DNA of 64,000 bases, from positions 1,798,001-1,862,000 of the forward strand of contig NZ_LT629770.1 of the NCBI RefSeq assembly GCF_900105335.1. Direction: 5' to 3'. The stretch is from Microbacterium paraoxydans. GTDB taxonomy: Bacteria > Actinomycetota > Actinomycetes > Actinomycetales > Microbacteriaceae. Below the pieces are notes generated by a model that saw only the letters and a list, made by a program, of their open reading frames with translations, searched no databases and was not told the DNA's origin. Positions 25,603 to 34,032 of the stretch are shown in pieces. Within the stretch, counting starts at the first letter, position 1. The number at the start of each line of letters is the position of its first letter. Both the position numbers and the translations under genes were made by a program.

Positions 25603-26628
25603 GTGACGGAATCGCAGGGACGGGTGTGGACGGGGGTCCTCCGCGTCGGCCCGCACCGCGGGGATCACCGGGTCGCCCTGCGCGCCGCGGTCAGTGTCGC
25701 CGTCCCGCTCCTCGTGCTGTGGGCCGCCGGCCGGCTCGACCTCAGCATCTATGCGAGCTTCGGTGCCTTCGCCGCGCTCTACGGTCGGCACGACGTCTTC
25801 CGCGACCGGATCCGCATGCAGGCGAGTGCCGGCGGCGTGCTGCTCGGCGCGATGCTGATCGGCACGGCCCTGTCGGTCCTCGCTGCACCCGCCGTGCTGA
25901 GCATCGTCGTCGTCGCCCTCGTCGCCGCGGCCGTGACGCTGCTGGCCTACGTCCTGCAGTGGCACCCGCCCGGTCCGCTGTTCACGGTCTTCGCGACCGG
26001 GGCGTGCGCGACGATCCCCGCCACCGGCGCCTCCTTCGGCGCGGTCCTGCTCGTCGGCGGGGCGAGCGTGCTCTTCGGCCTCGCCCTCACCGCCCTGGTC
26101 GCCGTCGTCACCCGGACCACGGCGGAGGCGGCGCCGAAGGCGCGCCCGTCCGTCGGGCCGGTCGCCGCCGAGATGGCCGCCTCGGTCGCCGCCGCGATCG
26201 TCGGAGCGGGCGTGGTCGGCCTGCTCCTCGGCGGCACCCACTGGTACTGGGCGGCGGTCGGCGCGGTGGCGGCGGTCAGCGGCGCGCAGCTCAACGCCCG
26301 CGTGATCCGCGGCATCCAGCGCCTCGTCGGCACGCTGCTCGGCGTGCTGGTCGCCGCCGGGATCCTCGCCCTCGACATGCCGCCACTCGCCGTGATCGCC
26401 GTCGTGGTGGTCCTGCAGGGGACGGCCGAACTGTTCATCGGCCGCAACTACGGCATCGCGATGGTGTTCGTCACCCCGCTCGCGCTCCTGATGGTGCACC
26501 TGGCCGCGCCGACTCCGGTCGCCGACCTGCTGACCGACCGCGTGCTGGAGACGATCATCGGCGTGATCGTCGGAACGGTGGTGGCCGTCACGTCCGCGGC
26601 GCTGCGCCGACGGAGCCGACGCCGCTGA
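25603..26628 (+). CDS. FUSC family membrane protein
   Basis: 341 residues from GTG 25603, with a TAGGCT -10 box six bases upstream. Two blocks of three to five membrane helices lie around a short central loop; LDLSIYASFGAFAALYGRHD and VSGAQLNARVIRGIQRLVGTLLGV are typical of FUSC/aromatic-acid exporter-like proteins. Substrates are unknown; relatives export aromatic acids. Its 3' end faces the aquaporin gene, with a strong hairpin between them. Confidence 0.82.
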   Translation: MTESQGRVWTGVLRVGPHRGDHRVALRAAVSVAVPLLVLWAAGRLDLSIYASFGAFAALYGRHDVFRDRIRMQASAGGVLLGAMLIGTALSVLAAPAVLSIVVVALVAAAVTLLAYVLQWHPPGPLFTVFATGACATIPATGASFGAVLLVGGASVLFGLALTALVAVVTRTTAEAAPKARPSVGPVAAEMAASVAAAIVGAGVVGLLLGGTHWYWAAVGAVAAVSGAQLNARVIRGIQRLVGTLLGVLVAAGILALDMPPLAVIAVVVVLQGTAELFIGRNYGIAMVFVTPLALLMVHLAAPTPVADLLTDRVLETIIGVIVGTVVAVTSAALRRRSRRR

Positions 26629-27335
26629 CGAGACGACGAAGCGCCGCACCCCGGGAGGGATGCGGCGCTCCGAGGCGAGGCTTCTACTCGGTCCGCGGCG
26701 ATCTTCCGCGCATCGTCGGCGTTGAGCACCCGGAACAGCAAAGCGGCGATAATGGCACCGACCGCGGGAGCCACGATGTACAGCCAGAGCGAGCCCCACG
26801 CGAAGTGCCCGCTGACCGAGAGGCCGAGGGCCACCGCCGGGTTGAATCCGCCGCCCGAGATGGAGCCGACCGTCGCCGCACCGACGAAGACGGTCGCACC
26901 GATCGCGAGCCCGTAGAACGAGTTGCCCGCCGTGTCCTTCGAGGTGGCGGAGTTCAGCACGACCCAGACGAGGATCAGCGTGAACAGCGCCTCGACGAGG
27001 AATGCCGGACCGACCTCGATGACCATCGCCTTCTCCCCCGCCGGCCACACGGCGAGGGCCACGAGAGCGGCGAGCGCCCCGCCGGCGAACTGCGCGACGA
27101 GGTAGGAGACGAAGTCGGCGACGCTGAGCCCGCCGCGCAGGAACACGCCCAGCGAGACCGCCGGGTTGAGGTGGGCGCCCGAGATGTGGCCCGTGGAGTA
27201 CACGAGCACCATCAGTGTGAAGCCGATCGCGAGCGGGGTGAGCGGGCTTCCGCTGTTCACCGCCGCGATGATCGCGAGGACGAAGAGGAACGTGGCGACC
27301 GCTTCCGCGAGCGCCTTGCGAGGTGTACCGATCAT
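26448..27335 (-). CDS. MIP family aquaporin with 3'-terminal frameshift
   Basis: ATG 27335. Both pore NPA motifs are intact: SGAHLNPAVSLG and GGGFNPAVALG, with six membrane helices ending near LFRVLNADDAR. The intact core is about 217 residues, normal for bacterial aquaporins, and would pass water or small neutral solutes. The frame then runs on for about 75 Arg/Ser/Thr-rich residues through the terminator hairpin and antisense to the FUSC gene, stopping only at 26448. One base removed near 26690 would give a TAG at 26684-26686, right before the hairpin. A single-base indel, either real or a sequencing error, is therefore likely. Confidence 0.85.
   Translation of the reverse strand: MIGTPRKALAEAVATFLFVLAIIAAVNSGSPLTPLAIGFTLMVLVYSTGHISGAHLNPAVSLGVFLRGGLSVADFVSYLVAQFAGGALAALVALAVWPAGEKAMVIEVGPAFLVEALFTLILVWVVLNSATSKDTAGNSFYGLAIGATVFVGAATVGSISGGGFNPAVALGLSVSGHFAWGSLWLYIVAPAVGAIIAALLFRVLNADDARKIAADRVEASPRSAASLPGCGASSSRQRRRLRRRSAADVTATTVPTITPMIVSSTRSVSRSATGVGAARCTIRSASGVTNTIAMP
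26640..26669. terminator. Bidirectional hairpin between FUSC and aquaporin genes
   Basis: A 9-bp perfect stem, AGCGCCGCA (26640-26648) with TGCGGCGCT (26661-26669), 11 bp after the FUSC stop. It lacks a long U-run on either strand but is well placed to end both converging transcripts. A TAG at 26684-26686 in the +1 frame of the aquaporin lies just before it. Confidence 0.65.
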
Positions 27336-27506
27336 GATGGTGTCCTTCTGTGGGATCGCAGGCGGCCCCCCGTCTCCCCGGAACGGCCCGGGCGACGACC
27401 CGCCTTGCGGCACCGAGGATAGCGCGCGGTCGGCTCTCGCTGGCTCATTGGCGGCGGAACTGTCAAGCCCGTCGCCCGCCGGAGTTCCGGCCCCTACCGT
27501 GCAAGG

Positions 27507-28862
27507 ATGACCGTCCAGACCGAGCCGCGCGCCGAGACCCCCACCCGGCTGCGCCGCGCCATCACCGGCCCCCTGCTGTTCGCGTTCATCCTCGGCGACG
27601 TCCTCGGCGCGGGGATCTACGCGCTGATGGGCGTGCTGTCGGAGGACGTGGGCGGCCTCCTCTGGGCGCCCCTCGTCCTCGCGCTCCTCCTCGCCATGCT
27701 CACCGCAGGGTCGTATGCCGAGCTCGTCACCAAGTACCCGCGCGCGGGCGGGGCCGCCGTGTTCGCCGAGCGGGCGTTCCGCAGCCCGCTGGTGTCCTTC
27801 CTCGTCGGCTTCAGCATGCTCGCGGCCGGCGTGACGAGCGCGGCCGGGCTGGCCATCGCCTTCGCGGGCGACTACCTCAGCACCTTCATCGACCTGCCGA
27901 CCATCCCGGTCGCGATCGTCTTCCTCGCGATCGTCGGCCTGCTCAACGCCCGCGGCATCCGCGAGTCGATGGGCGCGAACCTCGTGATGACGGCGATCGA
28001 GCTCAGCGGCCTCGTCATCGTGATCGTCGTCGTCGCGGTGTTCGTCGGCGGCGGGGGCGGCGACCTGTCCCGGGCGACGCAGGTGCCGGAGGGGGCCAAC
28101 GTCGCCCTGGCGGTGCTCTCCGGCGCGGTGATCGCGTACTACTCGTTCGTCGGCTTCGAGACCTCAGCCAACATGATCGAAGAGGTCAAGAACCCGCGGC
28201 GGACCTACCCGCGCGCATTGTTCGGCGCGCTCCTCACCGCCGGTGTCGTGTACGTGCTCGTCGGCATCGCCAGCGCCGTCGCCCTGCCGGCATCCGAGCT
28301 GCAGGAGTCCAGCGGTCCGCTGCTCGCGGTCGTCGAGGCCACCGGGGTCAGCGTCCCGTCCTGGCTGTTCAGCCTCATCGCGCTCATCGCCGTCGCCAAC
28401 GGAGCCCTGCTGACGATGATCATGGTCAGCCGCCTCACCTACGGCATGGCCGAGCAGAACCTCCTCCCGTCGGTGCTCGGGCGCGTGCTGCCGAAGCGGA
28501 AGACCCCGTGGGTGGCGATCCTCACCACGACACTCGTGGCGATGGGCCTCACGCTGGTCGGAGACCTCGCGACCCTCGCCGAGACCGTCGTGCTGCTGCT
28601 GCTCGTCGTGTTCCTCAGCGTCAACATCTCGGTGCTGGTCCTGCGCCGCGACAAGGTCGAGCACGACCACTTCCGCGTGTGGACGTTCGTCCCGGTGCTC
28701 GGCATCGCGTCGTGCATCCTGCTGCTCACCCAGCAGCGCCCGCAGGTGTGGCTGTTCGGCGCCATCCTGCTCGCCGTCGGCGGCGTGCTCTACGCTGTCG
28801 CCCGGTGGACCCGCAACCGCTCGAAGACCGCCGACACGAAGGAGAGCCATGAGCACGCCTGA
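27507..28862 (+). CDS. APC family amino acid permease
   Basis: 451 residues from ATG 27507, with TACCGT ending six bases upstream (leaderless pattern). Twelve membrane segments are apparent. The first contains FILGDVLGAGIYALMG, the unwound substrate-binding motif of APC transporters, and later YSFVGFETSANMIEEVKNPRRTYPRA is typical. It should import or exchange amino acids or amines. Its last 14 bp overlap a small acidic-protein gene, implying joint expression. Confidence 0.9.
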   Translation: MTVQTEPRAETPTRLRRAITGPLLFAFILGDVLGAGIYALMGVLSEDVGGLLWAPLVLALLLAMLTAGSYAELVTKYPRAGGAAVFAERAFRSPLVSFLVGFSMLAAGVTSAAGLAIAFAGDYLSTFIDLPTIPVAIVFLAIVGLLNARGIRESMGANLVMTAIELSGLVIVIVVVAVFVGGGGGDLSRATQVPEGANVALAVLSGAVIAYYSFVGFETSANMIEEVKNPRRTYPRALFGALLTAGVVYVLVGIASAVALPASELQESSGPLLAVVEATGVSVPSWLFSLIALIAVANGALLTMIMVSRLTYGMAEQNLLPSVLGRVLPKRKTPWVAILTTTLVAMGLTLVGDLATLAETVVLLLLVVFLSVNISVLVLRRDKVEHDHFRVWTFVPVLGIASCILLLTQQRPQVWLFGAILLAVGGVLYAVARWTRNRSKTADTKESHEHA

Positions 28863-29058
28863 CGACACCGCCGACGAGACGTTCGAGGAGAACCGTCACG
28901 ACCAGCTGACCTCGGCACCCGATGCCACGAAGGCCGACGCCGCGCCGCGCGTGGACGTCTCGGAGCACGACGGCAACACGCGCATCGACATCCGGGACGA
29001 CGCCGAGGTGCGTCCGGGGCCCGGGCCCGGCATGCCCGAGGCCGACGGCGAGGGCTGA
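28849..29058 (+). CDS. Small acidic disordered protein
   Basis: 69 residues, rich in Asp, Glu, Pro and Gly, with no hydrophobic segment. AAGGAG lies five bases before the ATG, which itself is within the final codons of the APC permease gene. No family function is known; similar short proteins in related genomes are sometimes mislabelled as multidrug transporters. It may be a small partner of the permease or merely co-transcribed. Confidence 0.65.
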   Translation: MSTPDDTADETFEENRHDQLTSAPDATKADAAPRVDVSEHDGNTRIDIRDDAEVRPGPGPGMPEADGEG

Positions 29059-29074
29059 CCGTCGCCGTCGGGCG

Positions 29075-30091
29075 CTACAGCCAGCCCTTGCGCTTGAAGG
29101 CCGCGTACAGCCCGACCCCCATCGCGACCATGAGCAGCACCGCCATCGGATACCCGAACGCCCAGTGGAGCTCGGGCATGTGGTCGAAGTTCATGCCGTA
29201 GACCGTGCCGACCAGTGTCGGGGCGAACAGGATCGCCGCCCAGCCGGAAATCTTCTTCACCTCGTCGTTCTGGCGGATGCTCAGCTCCGTCATCCGGCGC
29301 ATCTCGTCGTTCTGCCGCCGCGCGACGATGGTCGACTCGACCGTGAGGGCGTTGTCGAGCACGGACCGGAAGGTGGCCGCCTTGTCGCTCACGCGCAGCG
29401 TGTGGTCGAGGACATCCCGCAGGTACCGCTGGAGCTCCTCGCTCACGCGGTACTTCTCGGATCCGCGCAGCAATGCCTCCAGCATGCCGGCCAGCGGCTG
29501 GGTCGCCCGTTGGAAGTCGATCACCTCGCGGCCGAGGTCGTAGATCCGCTGGGTCGCGTCGGCGTCCTCCTCGAAGAGCTGACCCTCGATCTCGTCGATG
29601 TCGTTCTCGAGGCCGGCCAGGACCGGGGAGTACTCATCGACCACCTCGTCGAGGATCGCGTAGAGCACCGCCTCGGGGCCATGGGCGAGCAGAGCGGGAT
29701 CGGCCTCCAGCCGGCGACGCACGCGGCCGAGGTCGGGTGACTCCGCATGACGGATCGTCACGACGAAATCCGGACCGACCAGGACGTGCACTTCGCCGAA
29801 CTCGACCTCCTCGCGCTCGTCGAGGTAGCGGGCGGGCCGGAGGACCATGAACAGGATGTCGCCGTATCGCTCCAGCTTGGCGCGCTGATGCCCGGAGAGT
29901 GCATCCTCGACGACAAGCTCGTGGATGCCGAACTCGTCGGCCACGGCCCTGACCTCCTCGGCGCTCGGCCGGTAGAGGCCGATCCACCCCATGCCCTGTC
30001 GCTCCCGGATCCGCTCGAACGTGTCGTTCAGGCTGTCGGGATCGTCGGCGCGCACGCCGCCGACGTAGACGGCGTTGTCCACGATCGCCAT
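29075..30091 (-). CDS. corA: CorA family magnesium/cobalt transporter
   Basis: 338 residues from ATG 30091, with AGGAGGG five bases upstream. It has a long N-terminal cytoplasmic domain and two C-terminal membrane helices. The signature YGMNFDHMPEL, with GMN at residues 299-301, lies between them at the pore mouth. The protein ends in KRKGWL, like other CorA proteins. It is an Mg2+ (and Co2+/Ni2+) channel, gated by cytoplasmic Mg2+. It is a single gene, downstream of the degenerate beta-lactamase-like gene on the same strand. Confidence 0.93.
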   Translation of the reverse strand: MAIVDNAVYVGGVRADDPDSLNDTFERIRERQGMGWIGLYRPSAEEVRAVADEFGIHELVVEDALSGHQRAKLERYGDILFMVLRPARYLDEREEVEFGEVHVLVGPDFVVTIRHAESPDLGRVRRRLEADPALLAHGPEAVLYAILDEVVDEYSPVLAGLENDIDEIEGQLFEEDADATQRIYDLGREVIDFQRATQPLAGMLEALLRGSEKYRVSEELQRYLRDVLDHTLRVSDKAATFRSVLDNALTVESTIVARRQNDEMRRMTELSIRQNDEVKKISGWAAILFAPTLVGTVYGMNFDHMPELHWAFGYPMAVLLMVAMGVGLYAAFKRKGWL

Positions 30092-30119
30092 ACGGCCCTC
30101 CTGCTCGTCCGGGCTCCGC

Positions 30120-31400
30120 TCAGCCGGCCGGAGGGACGCACACGAGCGCGGCGTCCGTGGTGGCCTTGTGATACTGCTCGGCCGTGTAGGGCAGACCGAA
30201 CTCCGGGGCCGTCTCGCCGGATGCCGCGGGAGCCTTGGACGCGATCGCCGCCAGCTCCCAGGCGAGATGCTGGGCGAAGCGCGACCCACCGGTGGAGTCG
30301 TTCAGCACGACGGCCACGGTGAAACCGGTCGTCGGGTCCGAGTATGCCGCCGTCGCGTAGCCGGGCGTCCAGCCATGCTGACCGATCATCGAACCGACGA
30401 TGTAGGCACCACCGGTCGCCTGGTACCACGACGGCGCCTTGTCGTAGGCGGGCAGCGGCGCCCCGAATCGATCCGGCTCGTCCTTGGTGCGCAGCACCTG
30501 CTTGGCCTCGGCCTGCATGTACCGGCCGAGGTCGGTGATCGTCGACACCGCTCCCGAGTCGGTGAACCCGGTGCTGGAGGACATCGTCGTGATGTCGACA
30601 GGCGCTGCGCAGTTGAAGCCGCCCTCGACCGCTCCCATGTAGTGCCCGCTGAGCGACGACCCCTCCGACGGCGGCGTCGCGGCGGGCGACGGCAGCGAGG
30701 TGTCGGCGAGCTCCAGCGGCTCGGTGACGTACTCGGCGATCAGCTCGCGCGCACTCATCCCCGAGGCGCGTTCCAACGCGAGGCCGAGGAGAAGGTAACC
30801 GGCGTCGGAGTCGCGGAACGTGGTCTGCGGAGCGATGCGCGAGCGGCCGAGACCGTAACCCGCGAGTTCGAGGGGCGCCCAGACCCGCTCCGGGGTGTTC
30901 AGCCACGCGCTCTTGACCGTCGCCTCGGAGGAGCCGGCGCCACTGGTGCCGTTGCACAGGTCGAGCAGGGTGACGTCGGACATGTCGGCGACACCCGAGA
31001 CGTACTCCGGCACCGTCGCGTCGAGCTCGACGGTGCCCTCATCCGCGAGCGAGTAGAGGACGTCGCAGGTCATCAGTCGCGTGATGTCCGCGATGCGGAA
31101 GGACATGTCGGTCGAGAGCTCGCCACCCTCCGCCTTGTCCTGCGTGCCCGTGGCGGCGACCCAGGTGCCGCTCCACGGCACCCAGACCCCGACGATCGCC
31201 CCGCTGGCCCCGGAGGCGGCGAGCGCGTTGTCGACCGCGCCCTGCAGCGCCGTGACCGTGTCGTCGGGAAGCGTGGCGTCGACCTGCGCGGGCGGCGTAT
31301 AGCTGAAGGAGCCCTCGGAGGAGCATCCGGTGAGGACGAGACCGAGAACGGCCGCCGTGGCCGCTGCGGCGCGCCACCGGCGCGACGAGAGAAGCTGCAT
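30120..31400 (-). CDS. Beta-lactamase-fold lipoprotein with lost catalytic residues
   Basis: 426 residues. The lipobox is LVLTGC with the cysteine at 26. The fold matches class C beta-lactamase/D-alanyl carboxypeptidase relatives: STDMSFRIADITRL, the LLDLCNGTSG turn, a FRDSDAGYLLLG segment, and GQHGWTPGY near the end. The catalytic S-x-x-K has become D105-I-T-R108, and the Y-x-N box has become D197-S-D199. It should therefore not acylate beta-lactams or peptides. A binding or scaffold role at the outer membrane face is likelier. Compare the intact SLTK in the gene at 5877. Confidence 0.85.
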   Translation of the reverse strand: MQLLSSRRWRAAAATAAVLGLVLTGCSSEGSFSYTPPAQVDATLPDDTVTALQGAVDNALAASGASGAIVGVWVPWSGTWVAATGTQDKAEGGELSTDMSFRIADITRLMTCDVLYSLADEGTVELDATVPEYVSGVADMSDVTLLDLCNGTSGAGSSEATVKSAWLNTPERVWAPLELAGYGLGRSRIAPQTTFRDSDAGYLLLGLALERASGMSARELIAEYVTEPLELADTSLPSPAATPPSEGSSLSGHYMGAVEGGFNCAAPVDITTMSSSTGFTDSGAVSTITDLGRYMQAEAKQVLRTKDEPDRFGAPLPAYDKAPSWYQATGGAYIVGSMIGQHGWTPGYATAAYSDPTTGFTVAVVLNDSTGGSRFAQHLAWELAAIASKAPAASGETAPEFGLPYTAEQYHKATTDAALVCVPPAG

Positions 31401-31485
31401 GTGTGGGAACCCCCGAAGACGTGTCTCCTGAGTCTAGAACGCGGATGCTGAAAGTCGGCCCCGCGCGGCATCGTAGGGTGTCCCT

Positions 31486-31800
31486 GTGCCCCATGATTTC
31501 GATGCCGATGTGATTACCGCCGTCCTCCGCCACATGAACGGCGACCACACCGACGACAACCTCCTCATCGCGCGCGCCTTCGCCGGACCGTCCGCGGAGG
31601 CGATCAACGCGTCCGTGATGACCGGCTTCGACGGAGAGGTCGGGGTCTGGGAGATCTCCCGTGGCGGGATGACGTCAGAGCTCCGTGTCCCGTGGCCCGG
31701 CGGCCCGATCACCGAGCGCCGCGAAGTGCGCCGCGAGGTCGTGGCGCTGTACGACGCGGCCTGCGAGCGTCTGGGCGTCGAACCGCGGCCGCACGACTGA
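31486..31800 (+). CDS. DUF2470 domain protein
   Basis: 104 residues from GTG 31486, with TAGGGT six bases upstream. The sequence AVLRHMNGDHTDDNLLIARAF, with its MNxDH core, is the DUF2470 hallmark seen in haem-utilisation proteins and at the C-terminus of some haem oxygenase-like or pyridoxamine-oxidase-like proteins. A haem oxygenase follows 57 bp downstream on the same strand. A role in haem handling is probable. Confidence 0.85.
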   Translation: MPHDFDADVITAVLRHMNGDHTDDNLLIARAFAGPSAEAINASVMTGFDGEVGVWEISRGGMTSELRVPWPGGPITERREVRREVVALYDAACERLGVEPRPHD

Positions 31801-31828
31801 GTCGCCCTGCGGAGCTCGGGCTTCCATC

Positions 31829-31847
31829 GAAGGTTAGGCTGCCCTTA
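31829..31847 (+). promoter_or_regulatory. DtxR/IdeR-type iron box upstream of haem oxygenase
   Basis: GAAGGTTAGGCTGCCCTTA matches 14 of 19 positions of the DtxR consensus TTAGGTTAGGCTAACCTAA. It overlaps a TACACT -10 box (31846-31851) that ends six bases before the ATG. This should shut off haem oxygenase when iron is plentiful. Confidence 0.75.
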
Positions 31848-31857
31848 CACTGAAGCC

Positions 31858-32505
31858 ATGCCCGAGATCCTGTCCTTCTCCGCCGCCCTCCGCGAGCGCT
31901 CCTCCGGTTCGCATTCCCGCAGCGAGACGGCGGGCTTCATGTCCGATCTCCTCAAGGGCGAGGGGTCGCGCGAGGACTACATCGCGCTGGTCGCGCAGCA
32001 CTATTTCATCTACGACGCGCTCGAGGGCGCCGGCGAGCGCATGCGTCAGGACCCGGTGGCTTCCGTGTTCCTCAGCGACAAGCTCACGCGCCTCCCCGCG
32101 CTCGAGGCCGACCTCGCCTTCCTCCTCGGGCCCGAGTGGCGCGAGCGGATCGCCCCGCTGCCCACCACCCAGCGCTATGTCGACCGCATCCGTCAGGTCG
32201 GCGCGACCTGGGCGGGCGGCTTCGTGGCGCACCACTACACGCGCTACCTCGGCGACCTCTCCGGCGGCATCTTCATCGGTCGGGTGATGGCGCGGCGCTT
32301 CGGCTTCGAGACGAACGGCATCGGCTTCTACCTGTTCGACGACATCGCCGACCCCTCCGCCTTCAAGGACGTCTATCGCGAGCAGCTCGACGCCGCCCCG
32401 TGGGACGAGGCCGAACGCGAGCGCGTCATCGACGAGGTGCTCCTCGCGTACCGCTTCAACACCGAGCTGTTCGAAGACCTCGACCGCGCCCGCGCCGCCG
32501 CCTGA
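31858..32505 (+). CDS. hmuO: Biliverdin-producing haem oxygenase
   Basis: 215 residues, the typical length of HmuO. The proximal haem ligand is H19 in the GSHSRSE segment, and the distal-helix motif is LGDLSGG at 131-137. The enzyme opens haem with oxygen to give biliverdin, CO and Fe2+, releasing iron from host or environmental haem. It has an apparent iron box in its promoter and follows a DUF2470 gene. The reductase partner is not in this window. Confidence 0.93.
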   Translation: MPEILSFSAALRERSSGSHSRSETAGFMSDLLKGEGSREDYIALVAQHYFIYDALEGAGERMRQDPVASVFLSDKLTRLPALEADLAFLLGPEWRERIAPLPTTQRYVDRIRQVGATWAGGFVAHHYTRYLGDLSGGIFIGRVMARRFGFETNGIGFYLFDDIADPSAFKDVYREQLDAAPWDEAERERVIDEVLLAYRFNTELFEDLDRARAAA

Positions 32506-32517
32506 CGCGGTAGCACC

Positions 32518-33924
32518 TCAGGCCCTCGGCAGCTCAGGCGTCGAGGCGGCGAGCCACGCATCGCGCATGAACCGCCGCACGTCCTCGTCCACGCGGATGT
32601 CGCTCGGCCGCAGCGGACGCGAGAGGTACAAGCCGTCCAGCGACGTGAGGCGGCTCAGCGCGACGTAGGTCTGCCCCGGCGCGAACGCCCCGGAGCCCAG
32701 GTCGATCACCGCTCGATCGTAGGTCTTGCCCTGCGACTTGTGGATCGTCACGGCCCAGGCCAGCCGCAGCGGGAACTGGGTGAACTCGGCGACGACATCA
32801 CGGGAGAGCTTCTTCGTGTTCGGGTCGTAGGCGTACCGGAACCGCTCCCAGACGGCCGGCTCGACGTCGACCTCCTCGCCGTCGATCTCCACGCGCACTG
32901 TCCCCCCGAGGATGCGGGTCACCGTGCCGATGGTGCCGTTCACCCAGCGCGGCGGCTCTCCGGTCATCGCCGTGTCGTTGCGCAGGAACATCACCTGCGC
33001 ACCCACCTTGAGCTTCAGCTCGGACTCGGCCGGAAGGGAGGCCTCGCCGCGGCCGAAGTCGCCGTTGACCTCCGCGCGTGCCGTCTGCTCCTTGCCCGGA
33101 AGCGCGGCGAGATGCCGGCTGTTGATGCTGTTGACGATGTCGTTGCGGGTGGCGAGGGTGATCATCGGCACCTCGCCCGGCTCGGGGTCCGGAGGGGTGC
33201 GCGCGCCCTGAGCGTTGAGGATCCCGGCGATCTCCGCCGTGACGCGTCCATAGCGGACGGCGTTGAGCATGGACTTGAAGCCGTCGTCCGACTGGCGGTG
33301 GATCTGCACGAGCTCCCGCACGTGCAGCTCGGCCCGGGTGTCGACCTCGAACAGCGCCCCTTCGCCCCCTTGGGCCCCTGAGCCTGTCGAAGGGCCTGCC
33401 CACACCTTCGCATCGAAGAACCAGAACGACCGGTAGTGGTCCTTCACGTACCGTGCCTCATCCCCGCGCGGAGGGACCGGAGCCAGCTGGTACGGGTCGC
33501 CGAACATGACGATCTGCACGCCGCCGAACGGCTCGCCCCGCCGCCCGCGCGCTTGGCGCAGCGACCGGTCGATGGCGTCCATGAGGTCGGCGTTGACCAT
33601 CGAGATCTCATCGATGACGAGAGTCTCGATGGCGTTGAGGATGCGGCGGGTCGCGTCGTTCTGATCGATGTCGCCGTCCCCGATGAGCCCGATCGGGAGG
33701 CGGAACAGGGAGTGGATCGTCTGCCCCTCCACGTTCAGCGCGGCCACGCCGGTAGGGGCGCAGATCGCGATCTGCTTCTTCGTGTTCCAGGCGAAATGCT
33801 GCAGCAGCGTGGATTTGCCGGTGCCCGCGCGTCCGGTGATGAAGACGTGCTCCGCGGTGTCCTCGATGAGCCGGAACAGCTCCTGCTGCTCCTCGGACAG
33901 GGCGGGAAGGGACACGGTTCTCAC
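32518..33924 (-). CDS. Pif1/RecD-like ATP-dependent DNA helicase
   Basis: 468 residues from GTG 33924. Superfamily 1 motifs are in order: Walker A GRAGTGKST at about 31-39, APTGVAALN (Ia), TLVIDEISMV (II), FGDPYQLAPV (III), and the C-terminal TIHKSQGKTYDRAVIDLG (V) and YVALSRL (VI). It would unwind 5' overhang DNA, G-quadruplexes or stalled structures. An in-frame GPSTGSGAQG insertion near residues 180-190 is encoded by a palindromic GGCCCCTGAGCCTGTCGAAG repeat, apparently inserted without breaking the frame. Confidence 0.9.
   Translation of the reverse strand: MRTVSLPALSEEQQELFRLIEDTAEHVFITGRAGTGKSTLLQHFAWNTKKQIAICAPTGVAALNVEGQTIHSLFRLPIGLIGDGDIDQNDATRRILNAIETLVIDEISMVNADLMDAIDRSLRQARGRRGEPFGGVQIVMFGDPYQLAPVPPRGDEARYVKDHYRSFWFFDAKVWAGPSTGSGAQGGEGALFEVDTRAELHVRELVQIHRQSDDGFKSMLNAVRYGRVTAEIAGILNAQGARTPPDPEPGEVPMITLATRNDIVNSINSRHLAALPGKEQTARAEVNGDFGRGEASLPAESELKLKVGAQVMFLRNDTAMTGEPPRWVNGTIGTVTRILGGTVRVEIDGEEVDVEPAVWERFRYAYDPNTKKLSRDVVAEFTQFPLRLAWAVTIHKSQGKTYDRAVIDLGSGAFAPGQTYVALSRLTSLDGLYLSRPLRPSDIRVDEDVRRFMRDAWLAASTPELPRA
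33373..33396. repeat. Intragenic CTGAGCCTGTCGAAGGG repeat
   Basis: A 24-bp, GGCCC/GGGCC-bounded copy of the CTGAGCCTGTCGAAGGG repeat, which is common between genes of many bacteria, lies inside the helicase gene and adds a low-complexity GPSTGSG loop to the protein. A worn relative is at 45365-45385. Confidence 0.6.
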
Positions 33925-34032
33925 AGGGCTGGCGGGGCGGACACGGGATGCTCCCCCATGCTACGTGCCCCGTCGGGCACGGGTCCGCCGACGCTCGGCG
34001 TCCCCCCAGGACGCCCTCCTAGACTGACCGGC

